From Pseudonocardia autotrophica (GTDB taxonomy: Bacteria; Actinomycetota; Actinomycetes; Mycobacteriales; Pseudonocardiaceae), in the NCBI RefSeq assembly GCF_003945385.1, contig NZ_AP018920.1:4216001-4280000 (forward strand): a stretch of DNA of 64,000 nucleotides. Reading direction: 5' to 3'. The notes beneath the pieces are model-generated. The model did no database searches, was not told the origin of the DNA, and was given only the letters and a program-made list of their open reading frames with translations. Below are positions 55,026-64,000 of the stretch, piece by piece (position 1 is the first letter of the stretch; each line of letters begins with the position of its first letter). Made by a program: the position numbers and the translations under genes.

Positions 55026-55883
55026 GCCGGCCCGGCGCAGCGCCTGCCGGATCTGGGCGAGGACCCGGCCGGGCGCGGTGTCCAGGTCGTGCCAGGTCAC
55101 CCGCAGCACCGTCCAGCCGGCGTTGGCGAGCTCGTTGCCCTTGCGGCGGTCGTTGCGGAACCGGACGACGTCGCTGTGCCAGGCCCAGCCGTCGAACTCG
55201 ACGCCGAGCCGGATCGCCGGGAACGCGAGATCCAGCTCGTAGGGGCCGATCCGGTGGCCGAGCACCCACCCGTCGATACCGGCGGCGCGGAGCAATCGGA
55301 CCAGCCGGCGTTCCGCACCCGACCCGGCCCGATCGGCCGCGGCGACGAGCAGCTCCCGGGCCCGGTGGGCGCCGGTGGCCCCGGCCATCCGGCACCAGGC
55401 GGTGTGCAGCGCATCGAAGGTGACCCATCGTTGCAGGGCCCGGTCGAGCAGTGCCGCTCCGTCGTCAAGGACGGCCGCGGTCTCCAGCACCGTCAGCGGG
55501 CGGCCGGTGACCCCGAGACCGTGACGCAGCACCCGGTCGGCGGGATCGAGATCGCGCCGCCGCACCCGGACCGCGGGCCGCGCCCGCCGGCGTCTGCTCC
55601 GGGGCACCGTGACGTCGACGACCGCGGGCACCGCGTCGAGCATCCCCCACCACCACGCCGCCGCCGGTCCGGACACCACGCCCCCGGACCACAGCCCGGC
55701 CGCGCGTATCCGGGCCCGCGGCCCGTACCGGTGCCCGCGGTCGTGGAACACGCCCGGGAAGGGCGCCGACCACCGCCCGGCCGCGATCCGCCGCCGGGCG
55801 GCCTGCGCCGAGATCCCGCACGCCCCGGCCTGGGCGGCGGTGAGCACGCCGTCCTGTTCCCGCAGCACCCGTGCCGGATCCAT
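55023..55883 (-). CDS. DUF559 endonuclease-like protein with AbiEi-like N-terminus
   Basis: The 286-residue protein has an N-terminal winged helix like AbiEi/transcriptional regulator AbiEi_4 (GVLTAAQAGACGISAQAARR ... PFPGVFHDRG). Its C-terminal PD-(D/E)XK-like DUF559 fold reads YELDLAFPAIRLGVEFDGWA and then HSDVVRFRNDRRKGNELANA and GWTVLRVTWHDL. Such genes are common and often multicopy in actinobacteria; function is not established. It stands alone between two copies of the same palindromic repeat. Confidence 0.75.
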   Translation of the reverse strand: MDPARVLREQDGVLTAAQAGACGISAQAARRRIAAGRWSAPFPGVFHDRGHRYGPRARIRAAGLWSGGVVSGPAAAWWWGMLDAVPAVVDVTVPRSRRRRARPAVRVRRRDLDPADRVLRHGLGVTGRPLTVLETAAVLDDGAALLDRALQRWVTFDALHTAWCRMAGATGAHRARELLVAAADRAGSGAERRLVRLLRAAGIDGWVLGHRIGPYELDLAFPAIRLGVEFDGWAWHSDVVRFRNDRRKGNELANAGWTVLRVTWHDLDTAPGRVLAQIRQALRRAG

Positions 55884-55955
55884 CCCCCGACCCTGCCCAC
55901 CCCTCCCAGGGCCCGGCCCGGATCCGGCGCAACCGTTCGCGCCCGCGAACCCGGG

Positions 55956-56018
55956 TGATCACGGATCGGGAACCGGGACGTTCGGTGACCGACGCATCCG
56001 GTTCCCGATCCGTGATCA
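55956..56018. repeat. REP-like palindromic element, copy 2
   Basis: TGATCACGGATCGGGAACC and GGTTCCCGATCCGTGATCA form a 19-bp perfect stem. Relative to copy 1 one A-T pair has become G-C on both arms. The loop matches copy 1 when read on the other strand. The xerD stop codon (56016-56018) lies in its end, as with copy 1. Confidence 0.8.
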
Positions 56019-56942
56019 GCCGCGGGCGCGCGGATGTGCGGTGGCGTAGACCTCGCGCAGCGTGTCCACCGTGACGTGGGTGTAGACCTGGGTCGTCGCG
56101 ACCGAGGAGTGCCCGAGCAGCTCCTGCACCACGCGCACGTCCGCCCCGCCGGAGAGCAGATGCGTCGCGAAGCAGTGCCGCAGGGTGTGCGGGGACACCG
56201 ACGCCACCACCGCCTGCTCCAGCCCGGACGCCTCGGCGGCCCCGCGCAGCACGTGCCACGCGCTCTGCCGGGACAGTCGGGCGCCACGGGCGTTGAGCAG
56301 CAGCGCCGGGCTCCCGGCGCCGCGGGTGGCCAGGTCCGGACGAGCGCGCACCCGGTAGGCGTCGACGGCGGCCAGCGCCGGCCGTCCGACCGGCACGATC
56401 CGCTGCTTGTTCCCCTTGCCGTGCAACAGGATCGTTCGGGCGTCGGGATCGAGGTCGTCGAGATCGGCGCCGACGATCTCGGAGATCCGGGCGCCGGTGG
56501 AGTAGAGCAGCTCCAGCAGCGCCCGGTCCCGCAGCCCGATCGGCCCGTCGGACACGCAGCCGGCGAGGAGCTGGTCGACCTGGTCCACCGAGAGCGCCTT
56601 CGGCAGCCGGGACGGCAGCGACGGTGGTGCGACGGCGGCCGCGACGTCGGCCGGGACGATCCCCTCCCGGACGGCGAACCGGTGCAGCCCGCGCACCGCC
56701 GCCAGCGCCCGCGCCGTCGAGGACGCCGCGAGCGGCCGCTCCCCGGTCCGCAGCGCCGTCACGAACGCCGACACGTCGGCCTCGCGCACCGCGGCGATAT
56801 CGCTCCGGCCCGCCGACGCCAGGTGCTCGGTGTAGCGGTCCAGGTCGAGCCGGTACGAGCGCAGCGTGTTCTGCGCCCGCCCGCGCTCGACGGCGAGATG
56901 CCCGAGATAGTCCTCGACGACCTGCTCCGGCGACGGCACCAC
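56016..56942 (-). CDS. xerD: Tyrosine recombinase XerD
   Basis: The 308-residue recombinase resolves chromosome dimers at dif with XerC. It has the core-binding SAM domain ([20 protein letters not shown]) and catalytic residues Arg in GARISEIVG (about 148), Lys in [20 protein letters not shown] (about 250), His in LGHSSV and Tyr in QVYTHV (about 286). Length and residues are normal. Its position near parA-scpAB is the usual actinobacterial order. It is distinct from the ICE integrase at 4879-6078. Confidence 0.95.
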   Translation of the reverse strand: MVPSPEQVVEDYLGHLAVERGRAQNTLRSYRLDLDRYTEHLASAGRSDIAAVREADVSAFVTALRTGERPLAASSTARALAAVRGLHRFAVREGIVPADVAAAVAPPSLPSRLPKALSVDQVDQLLAGCVSDGPIGLRDRALLELLYSTGARISEIVGADLDDLDPDARTILLHGKGNKQRIVPVGRPALAAVDAYRVRARPDLATRGAGSPALLLNARGARLSRQSAWHVLRGAAEASGLEQAVVASVSPHTLRHCFATHLLSGGADVRVVQELLGHSSVATTQVYTHVTVDTLREVYATAHPRARG

Positions 56943-56946
56943 CGGC

Positions 56947-57939
56947 TCAGCCCCGCAGCGCCGGGACGACCTCGCGCTCGAACAGCTCGATCCCGGACCG
57001 GTCGTAGGCGGCCTCCGGGAAGTAGCAGATCGCGTAGCTCATGCCCTTGTCCCGCAACACCGAGAGCTTCTCGATGATCTGCTCGGGCGTGCCACAGCCG
57101 GGCATCCCGCGGAACGCGCCGAGCGCACCCTGCGCCTTCTCCTTCCCGACCAGCGGCTCCAGCCGGGCGACGAGCTGCTGCAGCCGGTCCTCCACCTCGT
57201 CCTCGGTGCGGCCGATCGCGATGTTGTAGTTCGACGACCGGACGATCGCGTCGAAGTCGGTGCCGAGCTCGCGGCAGTGCCCGGCGAGGATCTCGGACTT
57301 GTGCGCGAACCCCTCGGGAGTGCCGTCGAAGTTGGTGTACTGCGCGTACTTCGCGGCGATCTTCAGCGTGACCTTCTCCCCGCCGCCGGCGATCCAGAGC
57401 GGGATGCCGCCGTCCTGCAGCGGCTTCGGTGCGACGATCGCGTCGTCGACCTGGTAGTGCTTCCCGTCCAGGCTGACCCGGCCCTCCCGCCACGCCTGCG
57501 CGAAGATCTGCACGCCCTCGTCGAGCATCCCGAGCCGGACGCCGGGGCGCGGGAACCCGTAGCCGTAGGCCCGCCACTCGTGCTCGTACCAGCCGCCGCC
57601 GATGCCCATCTCGACCCGGCCCTTGGAGATGACGTCGCAGGTGGCGGCGACCTTCGCCAGGTAGGCGGGGTTGCGGTAGGCCATGCAGGTGCACATCTGG
57701 CCGAGCCGCACCCGCTCGGTGCTGGCGGCGAACGCGGCCATCAGGCTCCACGCCTCGTGACAGGCCTCGTCGGTCGGCGCCGGAACGGTGTGGAAGTGGT
57801 CGTAGACCCACACCGACTCCCACACGTCGCCGCGGTCGGCGTACTCGGCGAGGCCACGCATGACGTCCCACTGGGCGTTGGTGTCGATACCGACGAGATC
57901 GAGTCGCCAGCCCTGGGGCACGAAGAGTCCGAAGCGCAT
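56947..57939 (-). CDS. LLM-class F420-dependent oxidoreductase
   Basis: This 330-residue luciferase-like flavin/F420 enzyme has the N-terminal [55 protein letters not shown] and [20 protein letters not shown] motifs of the TIM-barrel family. It probably transfers hydride from F420H2 to an unknown substrate in the cytosol. The stop lies four bases before xerD. It is divergent from the permease gene, with 154 bases between, so a shared regulatory region is possible. Confidence 0.88.
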   Translation of the reverse strand: MRFGLFVPQGWRLDLVGIDTNAQWDVMRGLAEYADRGDVWESVWVYDHFHTVPAPTDEACHEAWSLMAAFAASTERVRLGQMCTCMAYRNPAYLAKVAATCDVISKGRVEMGIGGGWYEHEWRAYGYGFPRPGVRLGMLDEGVQIFAQAWREGRVSLDGKHYQVDDAIVAPKPLQDGGIPLWIAGGGEKVTLKIAAKYAQYTNFDGTPEGFAHKSEILAGHCRELGTDFDAIVRSSNYNIAIGRTEDEVEDRLQQLVARLEPLVGKEKAQGALGAFRGMPGCGTPEQIIEKLSVLRDKGMSYAICYFPEAAYDRSGIELFEREVVPALRG

Positions 57940-58093
57940 GGGCCGAGCCTAGGACGCCCGCGCCCGTCCGGCGCGAGGAGTGCACTCTGCACAGTCGGGG
58001 CCGTCCGATTCCACACAGTGACCCGTGACCGGGCTCCGACCTGCACCTAGCGTTGCCGACCATCACCCGCACGAGGGCCGAGGGAGAACAGCC

Positions 58094-59428
58094 ATGAGCG
58101 GTGGGGTCGGCACGGACGACTACGCACTGGCCAGGGTGCCTGCGCACGCCCGGTACTCCTGGTGGAGCGTCGCGGTGCAGCGCTTCGGGCAGGTGTCGGC
58201 GCTGAGCCAGTTCCTGCTCGGGTCGACGCTCGGCTTCGGGATGGGGTTCTGGGACGCCTTCATCGCCTTCACCCTCGGCGCGGTGATCCTGGAGATCGTC
58301 GCGATCGGCGTCGGGATCATCGGCTGCCGCGAGGGCCTGAACACCTCGGTGCTGGCCCGGTGGACCGGGTTCGGCCAGGGCGGGAGCGCACTGATCGGCG
58401 TCGCGATCGGGATCAGCCTGGTCGGCTGGTTCGGCATCCAGTCCGGGGTCTCCGCCGAGGGCCTGGTCACGCTGATCGGCGGGCTGCCGGCCTGGGCCTG
58501 GTCGCTGGTCTTCGGACTGGCGGTCACGATGATCGTGCTGTGGGGCTTCGGCTCCATGCAGTGGGTCGCCTACATCACGGTGCCCGCGTTCCTGGCGCTG
58601 GTCTGCTGGTCGATCGGGAGCGTGCTGCTGGGCCACGACCTCGGCGCGCTGACGGCGAGCCCGCCACCGGGTCCCGCGCTGTCGATGGTGGAAGCCACCA
58701 CGCTCGTCGCGGGCGGGTTCATCGTCGGCGCGATCATCACCCCGGACATGACCCGGTTCAACCGCAGCTCCGCCGACGTCGTGAAGCAGACCGTCGTCGG
58801 CTTCACACTCGGCCAGTGGCTGATCGGCATGTCCGGTGTCCTGCTGGCGCACGCGATCCGCTCCGACGACATCATCATGATCGTCACGTCGTCGGTCGGC
58901 TGGATCGGAACGCTGATCATCATCCTGGGCACCCTGAAGATCAACGACTGGAACCTCTACTCGGCGGGTCTGGGCGTGGTGAACTTCGCGGGCACCGTGC
59001 TGGGGCGCACCGTCAACCGGCCGCTGGCCACGTTCCTGCTCGGCGTCGTCGGCTCGGCGCTGGCGGCGGGCGGCATACTCGGCCAGTTCACCGGGTTCCT
59101 GTCGCTGCTGGGCATCGCGTTCCCGCCGATCGCCGGGATCATGGTCGCCGAGTACTTCGTGGTGAAGCGCTGGCGCGGGGACCTGGAGCGTTCCCGGGAG
59201 CGCGGCGAGCTGCCGCCGACCTCGCCCACCTGGGTTCCGGCGACGCTGCTGATCTGGGTGGTCGCGGGCCTGGTCGGCGGCCTGGTGGAGATCGGCCTGC
59301 CCAGCATCAACTCGATCGTCGTCGCGTTCGTGCTCTACGTCGTCGCCGGCAAGGCGGGCCTGATCCGCGGGTTCGGCGAGTCCCGGACCGAGCTTCCGCA
59401 GCGCAGCACCGCACCCGTCCGTCCCTGA
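58094..59428 (+). CDS. NCS1-type cytosine/purine/hydantoin permease
   Basis: The 444-residue transporter has about 12 membrane helices (QFLLGSTLGFGMGFWDAF, LVFGLAVTMIVLWGFG, SSVGWIGTLIIILGTLKIND, LGIAFPPIAGIMVAEYFVV) in the CodB/NCS1 pattern. GAGGGAGAA precedes the ATG at 58094. It lies first in an operon with hydantoinase- and DUF917-type genes, so the substrate is probably a hydantoin, purine or pyrimidine derivative rather than only cytosine. Confidence 0.87.
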   Translation: MSGGVGTDDYALARVPAHARYSWWSVAVQRFGQVSALSQFLLGSTLGFGMGFWDAFIAFTLGAVILEIVAIGVGIIGCREGLNTSVLARWTGFGQGGSALIGVAIGISLVGWFGIQSGVSAEGLVTLIGGLPAWAWSLVFGLAVTMIVLWGFGSMQWVAYITVPAFLALVCWSIGSVLLGHDLGALTASPPPGPALSMVEATTLVAGGFIVGAIITPDMTRFNRSSADVVKQTVVGFTLGQWLIGMSGVLLAHAIRSDDIIMIVTSSVGWIGTLIIILGTLKINDWNLYSAGLGVVNFAGTVLGRTVNRPLATFLLGVVGSALAAGGILGQFTGFLSLLGIAFPPIAGIMVAEYFVVKRWRGDLERSRERGELPPTSPTWVPATLLIWVVAGLVGGLVEIGLPSINSIVVAFVLYVVAGKAGLIRGFGESRTELPQRSTAPVRP

Positions 59429-59456
59429 GCGGACTCACCCTGGAGGTCCCTTTTCC

Positions 59457-61040
59457 ATGCGTATCGGCATCGACGTCGGCGGCACCAACACCGACGCCGT
59501 CCTGCTCGGCGACGACGCGAGCGGTTCCGGCCCGGGCCGGGTGCTGGCGGCCGTCAAGTCCTCGACCACCGACGACGTCACCTCCGGCATCGTCGGCGCG
59601 CTCGCCGGGCTGCAGCAGCGCCACCCGTTCACCCCGTCGGACGTGGAGGCGGTGATGATCGGGACCACGCACTTCGTGAATGCGCTCGTCGAGGCCCGGC
59701 GGCTGGCCCCGACCGCGGCGCTGCGGCTCGGCCTCCCGGCCACGGCGGCGCTGCCGCCGATGGTCGACTGGCCGCAGCGACTGATCGGCGCGATCTCCGG
59801 CCGGTCCTATCTCGCGCACGGCGGCCACGAGTTCGACGGCAGGCACATCTCGGCGCTCGACCCGGACGAGATCCGGCTGCACGCCGCCGACATGGCCGCG
59901 CACGGGGTCCGCTCGGTCGCGGTGTCGTCGGTGTTCTCCCCGGTCAACAGCGAGTTCGAGGTGCGCGCCGCGGAGATTCTCGCCGAGGAGCTCGGCCCGG
60001 ACGTCCCGGTCTCGCTCTCGCACGAGATCGGCCGGGTCGGCCTGCTGGAGCGGGAGAACGCGACGATCATCAACGCCGCGTTGCGCGAGCTCGCGGCGCA
60101 CATCGTCGACGCACTCGCCGGCGCCGTCTCCGGCGCCGGCATCGCCGCACCGCTCTACCTCAGCCAGAACGACGGCACTCTGATGGACGTCGGCTACACC
60201 CGCCGCTACCCGGTGGCCACCTTCGCCTCCGGGCCGACGAACTCGATGCGCGGTGCGGCCGTGCTGTCCGGGCTCGGCAGCTGCGCGGTCGTCGACGTCG
60301 GCGGGACCACCACCGACGTCGGCGTGCTCACCCACGGGTTCCCCCGGGAGGCCGCGGTGGAGGTGAGCGTCGCCGGGGTCCGCACCAACTTCCGGATGCC
60401 CGACGTGCTGAGCGTCGGGATCGGTGGCGGCTCGCTGGTCCGCTCGGACGGCGCGGTGACGGTCGGGCCGGACTCGGTCGGCTACCGGCTGACCGAGAAG
60501 GCACTGGTCTTCGGCGGGGACACACTGACCGCCACCGACATCGCGGTCGCGGCGGGCCGCGCCGAGATCGGCGACGGCTCCCTGGTCGCCGATCTCGCGC
60601 CGGATCTGGTGGCCGCCGCGCTGGACCGGATCGCGACCGACGTCGCCGACGTCGTGGACCGGATGCGGATCTCCGCCGATCCGCTCCCGGTCGTCGCGGT
60701 GGGCGGCGGATCGGTGCTGCTGCCCGACGGGTTCCCCGGGCTGGGCGCCGTACACCGGCCGGAGAACTTCGCGGTGGCGAACGCGATCGGCGCGGCGATC
60801 GCGCAGGTCGGCGGCGAGGTCGACCGGGTCTACGCGATCGCGCCCGGCCGCCGCGACGCCGTCGTCGACGAGGCCAGGCAGGAGGCGGTCGACCGTGCGG
60901 TGGCCTCCGGTGCCGATCCGGCGACCGTTGCACTCGTCGACTTCGACGAGGTCCCGATCCCCTACCTGCCCGGCAACGCCACCCGGATCCGCGCGAAGGC
61001 GGTCGGGGACCTGCGGCTGGAGCGGGCGAGCGCCCGATGA
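59457..61040 (+). CDS. Hydantoinase/oxoprolinase A-type protein (HyuA-like)
   Basis: This 527-residue protein has the actin-like ATP-binding motifs of HyuA: MRIGIDVGGTNTDAVLLG at the N-terminus, IGTTHFVNALVEARRLAP, VVDVGGTTTDVGVLTHGFP and VGIGGGSLVRSDG. HyuA-type subunits open cyclic amides (hydantoin, 5-oxoproline) with ATP. No HyuB-type subunit is in the window; the DUF917 genes follow instead. CTGGAGG precedes the ATG by nine bases, and the stop overlaps the next gene (ATGA). Confidence 0.88.
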   Translation: MRIGIDVGGTNTDAVLLGDDASGSGPGRVLAAVKSSTTDDVTSGIVGALAGLQQRHPFTPSDVEAVMIGTTHFVNALVEARRLAPTAALRLGLPATAALPPMVDWPQRLIGAISGRSYLAHGGHEFDGRHISALDPDEIRLHAADMAAHGVRSVAVSSVFSPVNSEFEVRAAEILAEELGPDVPVSLSHEIGRVGLLERENATIINAALRELAAHIVDALAGAVSGAGIAAPLYLSQNDGTLMDVGYTRRYPVATFASGPTNSMRGAAVLSGLGSCAVVDVGGTTTDVGVLTHGFPREAAVEVSVAGVRTNFRMPDVLSVGIGGGSLVRSDGAVTVGPDSVGYRLTEKALVFGGDTLTATDIAVAAGRAEIGDGSLVADLAPDLVAAALDRIATDVADVVDRMRISADPLPVVAVGGGSVLLPDGFPGLGAVHRPENFAVANAIGAAIAQVGGEVDRVYAIAPGRRDAVVDEARQEAVDRAVASGADPATVALVDFDEVPIPYLPGNATRIRAKAVGDLRLERASAR

Positions 61041-62167
61041 ACGCGGCCTGGTTCCCGGAGTCGCCGGCTGCGAGCGTCATCGCGCCGCCGGTCCGGCCGG
61101 TCCTCGACGTCGAGGACATGCCCGATCTCGCCCGCGGCGCCGCGGTACTGGGCACCGGCGGCGGCGGGGACCCCTACCTGGGACGGCTGCTGGCCGAGCA
61201 GGCCCTGCGCGAGCACGGCCCGGTCCCGCTGGTCCGGCCCGAGGATCTTCCCGACGACGCCTGTGTGCTGCCGGTCGCGCAGATGGGCGCACCCACCGTG
61301 AGTGTGGAGAAGCTGCCCGCCTACGCCGAGATCGGGCGGGCCGTCACCACGCTGGCCGAGCACCTCGGGCGCACCCCGACGCACGTCGCCTGCATCGAGG
61401 CCGGCGGGATCAACTCGACGCTGCCGGTCGCCGGGGCCGCACTGCTCGGCCTCCCGCTGGTCGACGGGGACGGGATGGGCCGGGCGTTCCCGGAGCTGCA
61501 GATGGTGCTGCCCGGGATCGCCGGGGTGCCCGCCACCCCGATGTCGATCACCGACGAGCAGGGCAACACCGGCGTGCTGACCTGCCCCACCGCGAAGTGG
61601 GCGGAGGATCTGGCGCGGTCGATGACGATCACCATGGGCTGCACCGCGATCATCGCGAACTATCCGATGACCGGCGCGCAGGCCAGGGAGACGCTGATCG
61701 GCGGGACGCTCGGGCTCTGCGTCCGGATCGGGCGCGCGATCGCCGCGGCCAGGGCCGGGCTCGATGACCCGGTGGCCGCGGTCGCCACCGAGACCGGTGG
61801 GACGGTGCTGCACACCGGCAAGGTCGTCGACGTCGCCCGGCGCACCACCACCGGCTTCGCCCGCGGTGAGGCCCGGATCACCGGCGACGGCGGCGACTGC
61901 CTGCTCCGCTTCCAGAACGAGCACCTGCTGGCCGAGGTCGACGGCCGGATCGTCACCACCACCCCCGATCTGATCATGGTGCTGGACACCGCGACCGGTG
62001 AGCCGGTCACCACCGAGGCGCTGCGCTTCGGGCACCGGGTCAGTGTTCTCGGCGCCCCGGCGGACCCGCGCTGGCACACCCCGGCCGCGCTCGCCGTCGT
62101 CGGACCCCGCTACTTCGGCTACGACACCGACCCGGTGCGGGTCGGCGCACCAGGAGGAACCGCGTGA
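61037..62167 (+). CDS. DUF917 family protein, first copy
   Basis: The 376-residue protein matches the DUF917/S-methyl-thiohydantoin desulfurase family: DMPDLARGAAVLGTGGGGDP, CIEAGGINSTLPVAGAALLG, VDGDGMGRAFPELQMVLPG and a C-terminal PDLIMVLDTATGEPVTTE. Family members act on thiohydantoin-type or related rings and are often paired with HyuA-type proteins. It is coupled at both ends by four-base overlaps. The N-terminal about 25 residues are an extension compared with copies 2 and 3. Confidence 0.88.
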   Translation: MNAAWFPESPAASVIAPPVRPVLDVEDMPDLARGAAVLGTGGGGDPYLGRLLAEQALREHGPVPLVRPEDLPDDACVLPVAQMGAPTVSVEKLPAYAEIGRAVTTLAEHLGRTPTHVACIEAGGINSTLPVAGAALLGLPLVDGDGMGRAFPELQMVLPGIAGVPATPMSITDEQGNTGVLTCPTAKWAEDLARSMTITMGCTAIIANYPMTGAQARETLIGGTLGLCVRIGRAIAAARAGLDDPVAAVATETGGTVLHTGKVVDVARRTTTGFARGEARITGDGGDCLLRFQNEHLLAEVDGRIVTTTPDLIMVLDTATGEPVTTEALRFGHRVSVLGAPADPRWHTPAALAVVGPRYFGYDTDPVRVGAPGGTA

Positions 62168-63282
62168 GCTGGACCCTGACCCCCGACGACCTGCCCGACC
62201 TGGCCCGCGGCGCGGCGCTGCTGGGCACCGGCGGTGGCGGCGATCCCTACATCGGCAGGCTGATGGTCGAACAGGCGATGCGTGAGCACGGTCCGGTGAC
62301 GGTGCTCGACCCACACGATCCGGCCGACCTCGCCGACGAGGCGTTCGTCATCGCCACCGCGATGATGGGCGCCCCCACGGTCATGATCGAGAAGATCCCG
62401 CGCGGGGAGGAGCCGGTGCTCGCGCTGCGCCGGCTCGAAGCGCATCTGGGCCGCACCGCGGACGCGACCATCCCGATGGAGTGCGGTGGCATCAACTCGA
62501 TGATCCCGCTGCTGGTCGCCGCCAGGACCGGGCTCCCGGTGATCGACGCCGACGGGATGGGCCGGGCGTTCCCCGAGTTGCAGATGGAGACGTTCGGCGT
62601 CTACGGGGTCGCCGGGTCCCCGATGGTCGTCGCGGGCGACCACGGGGAGTCGGTGCTGATCGACACCGGCGCCGACAACCATCGGATGGAGTACCTGGCC
62701 CGCGGCACGGCGATCCGAATGGGCGGCTCCGCGCTGATCGCCGAGTACCCGATGTCCGGGCACGACGTGCGGCGCACCGCGATCCCGCACACCCTCACCC
62801 TGGCGCTGCGGCTCGGCCGGGCGATCAGGGAGGCCCGCGAGCGGCTGCACGACCCGGTCAGCGCGATCGCCGAGACCCTCGCCCCGACCCTCTACCGGCA
62901 CCTGCGGGTGCTGTTCGCCGGGAAGGTCACCGACGTCGAGCGGCGCACCGTCGACGGGTTCGCCCGCGGCAGCGCCCGGTTCGCGGCCTTCGACGGCGGC
63001 GCCGAGCTGCACACCGTGTTCCAGAACGAGACCCTGGTCGCGACCGTCGACGGAGAGACGGTCGCCGTCGTCCCCGACCTGATCTGCGTGCTGGAGGCCG
63101 AGTCCGGCGAGCCGATCACCACCGAGGCGCTGCGCTACGGCCAACGGGTGGTCGTCGTCGGGATCTCCACCCCGGACATGATGCGCACCCCGGAGGCACT
63201 CGCGGTGTTCGGCCCGGCCTGTTTCGGGCTGGACGTGCCGTTCGTGCCGGTCGAGCGGGACCGCGCGACCGATCGGGTCTGA
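62164..63282 (+). CDS. DUF917 family protein, second copy
   Basis: The 372-residue paralogue of the previous gene has the same motifs: DLPDLARGAALLGTGGGGDP, ECGGINSMIPLLVAARTGLP, IDADGMGRAFPELQMETFGV and DLICVLEAESGEPITTEALR. The GTG at 62164 overlaps the upstream stop (GTGA). Moderate divergence from copy 1 suggests a heteromeric complex or different substrates rather than a recent duplication. Confidence 0.88.
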   Translation: MSWTLTPDDLPDLARGAALLGTGGGGDPYIGRLMVEQAMREHGPVTVLDPHDPADLADEAFVIATAMMGAPTVMIEKIPRGEEPVLALRRLEAHLGRTADATIPMECGGINSMIPLLVAARTGLPVIDADGMGRAFPELQMETFGVYGVAGSPMVVAGDHGESVLIDTGADNHRMEYLARGTAIRMGGSALIAEYPMSGHDVRRTAIPHTLTLALRLGRAIREARERLHDPVSAIAETLAPTLYRHLRVLFAGKVTDVERRTVDGFARGSARFAAFDGGAELHTVFQNETLVATVDGETVAVVPDLICVLEAESGEPITTEALRYGQRVVVVGISTPDMMRTPEALAVFGPACFGLDVPFVPVERDRATDRV

Positions 63283-63328
63283 CCGCACCACCGGTGCGCC
63301 GCCGCCCGCACTGGCAGGATCGGCGACC

Positions 63329-64000
63329 GTGGAGCTGACCGCTGCGGACGTCGACCCGTTGGTCGCCGGGCTGACGCTGCTCGGCTCCGGCGGCGGCGGG
63401 GACGCCGGGGTCTACACGCACGTGCTGCGCTCGGCGCTGCGCGACCGCTCGGTGCGGCTGCACTCCCCCGCCGAGCTCGGCGACGCCCCGGTGACCCCGG
63501 TCGGGATGCTGGGCGGCACCCGGGTGCTGAACGAGAAGCTGCCCTCGGGCCGCGAGCTGGCTGACGCGGTCCGTGCCCTGGTCCGCTGGACCGGGGTGCA
63601 GCCCGCAGCGGTGATGCCGCTGGAGGCCGCCGGGCTGAACGGTGTGCTGCCGATCCCGCTGGCCTGCGAGCTGGGGCTGCCACTGGTCGACGCCGATCTC
63701 ATGGGCCGGGCGCTGCCCCGGGTCGACCAGCTCACCCGGATCGTCTCGGGCGGCTCGGTGACGCCGATGGCGCTGGTGGAGCCGGTCGGCCGGACCGTCG
63801 TCGTGGACGGCGGCGACCCGGTCGGCACCGAGCTGACGGTCCGGTCGTTCGTGGCGCAGGCTGGCGGCTGGGCGGGCACCGCGATGGCCGCCGCACCGGC
63901 ATCGGACGCCCTGCACGACGCCTGCCTGGGCACGCTGGGCCGCGCGCTGCGCCTGGGCCGCGCGCACGCCGGGCTCGGCGACACGCCGGCCCCCGAGCGG
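63329..64000 (+). CDS. DUF917 family protein, third copy (cut by window end)
   Basis: From the GTG at 63329 an open frame runs 224 codons to the window edge. It has the family motifs LTLLGSGGGGDAGVYTHVLR, PLEAAGLNGVLPIPLACELG and VDADLMGRALPRVDQLTRIV. It is more diverged (GSGGGGDAG instead of GTGGGGDPY). The 46-bp gap to copy 2 is the only spacing in the operon after hyuA that is not an overlap. Confidence 0.82.
   Translation, partial: MELTAADVDPLVAGLTLLGSGGGGDAGVYTHVLRSALRDRSVRLHSPAELGDAPVTPVGMLGGTRVLNEKLPSGRELADAVRALVRWTGVQPAAVMPLEAAGLNGVLPIPLACELGLPLVDADLMGRALPRVDQLTRIVSGGSVTPMALVEPVGRTVVVDGGDPVGTELTVRSFVAQAGGWAGTAMAAAPASDALHDACLGTLGRALRLGRAHAGLGDTPAPER

Noticed and set aside
54232..55428. 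A 398-codon minus ORF reading through the REP-like element into the lipoprotein
   Set aside because: The lipoprotein has its own ATG at 54912 with a signal peptide and lipobox; the extension encodes the palindromic repeat and antisense of the DUF559 gene.

Overview
The window comes from a very GC-rich, Gram-positive actinobacterium. GTG starts, four-base ATGA/GTGA gene overlaps, an F420-type LLM oxidoreductase and the gene order xerD-parA-scpA-scpB-rluB-(aroH)-cmk-plsC-der all fit the Pseudonocardiaceae, most likely Pseudonocardia or a close relative. That placement is inferred from gene content; no marker gene was aligned.

The left 40 kb is accessory DNA. Bases 1-4786 are insertion sequences: an IS21-type element cut by the window edge and inserted into the istB of an older IS21 remnant, then an IS3-type element. 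Next comes the body of an integrative and conjugative element (ICE): tyrosine integrase (4879-6078) and a MerR-like excisionase (6150-6512). A minus-strand conjugation operon (6837-16852) follows, with almost every gene overlapping the next by about four bases: sigma-like protein, VirB2/TrbC-like pilin, TrbL-like channel protein with a repeated C-terminal tail, PrgI-VirB4 fusion ATPase, VirD4/TraG-like coupling ATPase, and a protein made only of a large-serine-recombinase DNA-binding domain. A divergent plus-strand operon (17529-22906) carries an unknown protein, a DNA methyltransferase, a replication-relaxation protein, a lytic transglycosylase/NlpC-P60 hydrolase, a GP88-family protein and a small secreted protein. 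No relaxase was recognised.

The ICE cargo includes a Gabija-like anti-phage pair (23072-26391): an OLD-family ATPase/TOPRIM nuclease and a UvrD-like helicase. A strong bidirectional hairpin separates it from a convergent minus operon (26467-28567) of a winged-helix protein, a small membrane protein, a Cys-rich protein and a small hypothetical. A 898-residue protein at 29566-32262 joins a WXG100-like segment to a SARP/BTAD-type regulator. Bases 32344-39957 are an IS graveyard: truncated ISL3, a complete IS3, an IS3 tail, a fragment of a second traG gene, and two IS5-family elements at CTAG targets. The second IS5 element splits an unknown large protein that also lacks its 5' end and has a frameshift.

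The ICE appears to end at about 40052, where the 3' half of a tRNA-Arg(CCG) gene remains as an attachment scar. The complete tRNA gene and other att site should lie left of the window.

From 40.4 kb on the DNA is chromosomal: tRNA-Pro(GGG); a response regulator/DUF5995 pair; a large LuxR-type ATPase regulator; a 160-bp element with 21-bp terminal inverted repeats; a quinone oxidoreductase; and the conserved housekeeping cluster der-plsC-cmk-aroH-rluB-scpB-scpA-parA. A lipoprotein, a DUF559 endonuclease-like gene and xerD follow, with two copies of a REP-like palindrome. The right end has an LLM oxidoreductase divergent from a catabolic operon: NCS1-type permease, hydantoinase/oxoprolinase-type protein and three tandem DUF917 proteins, the last cut by the window edge. 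This operon probably imports and processes a hydantoin- or purine-like heterocycle.
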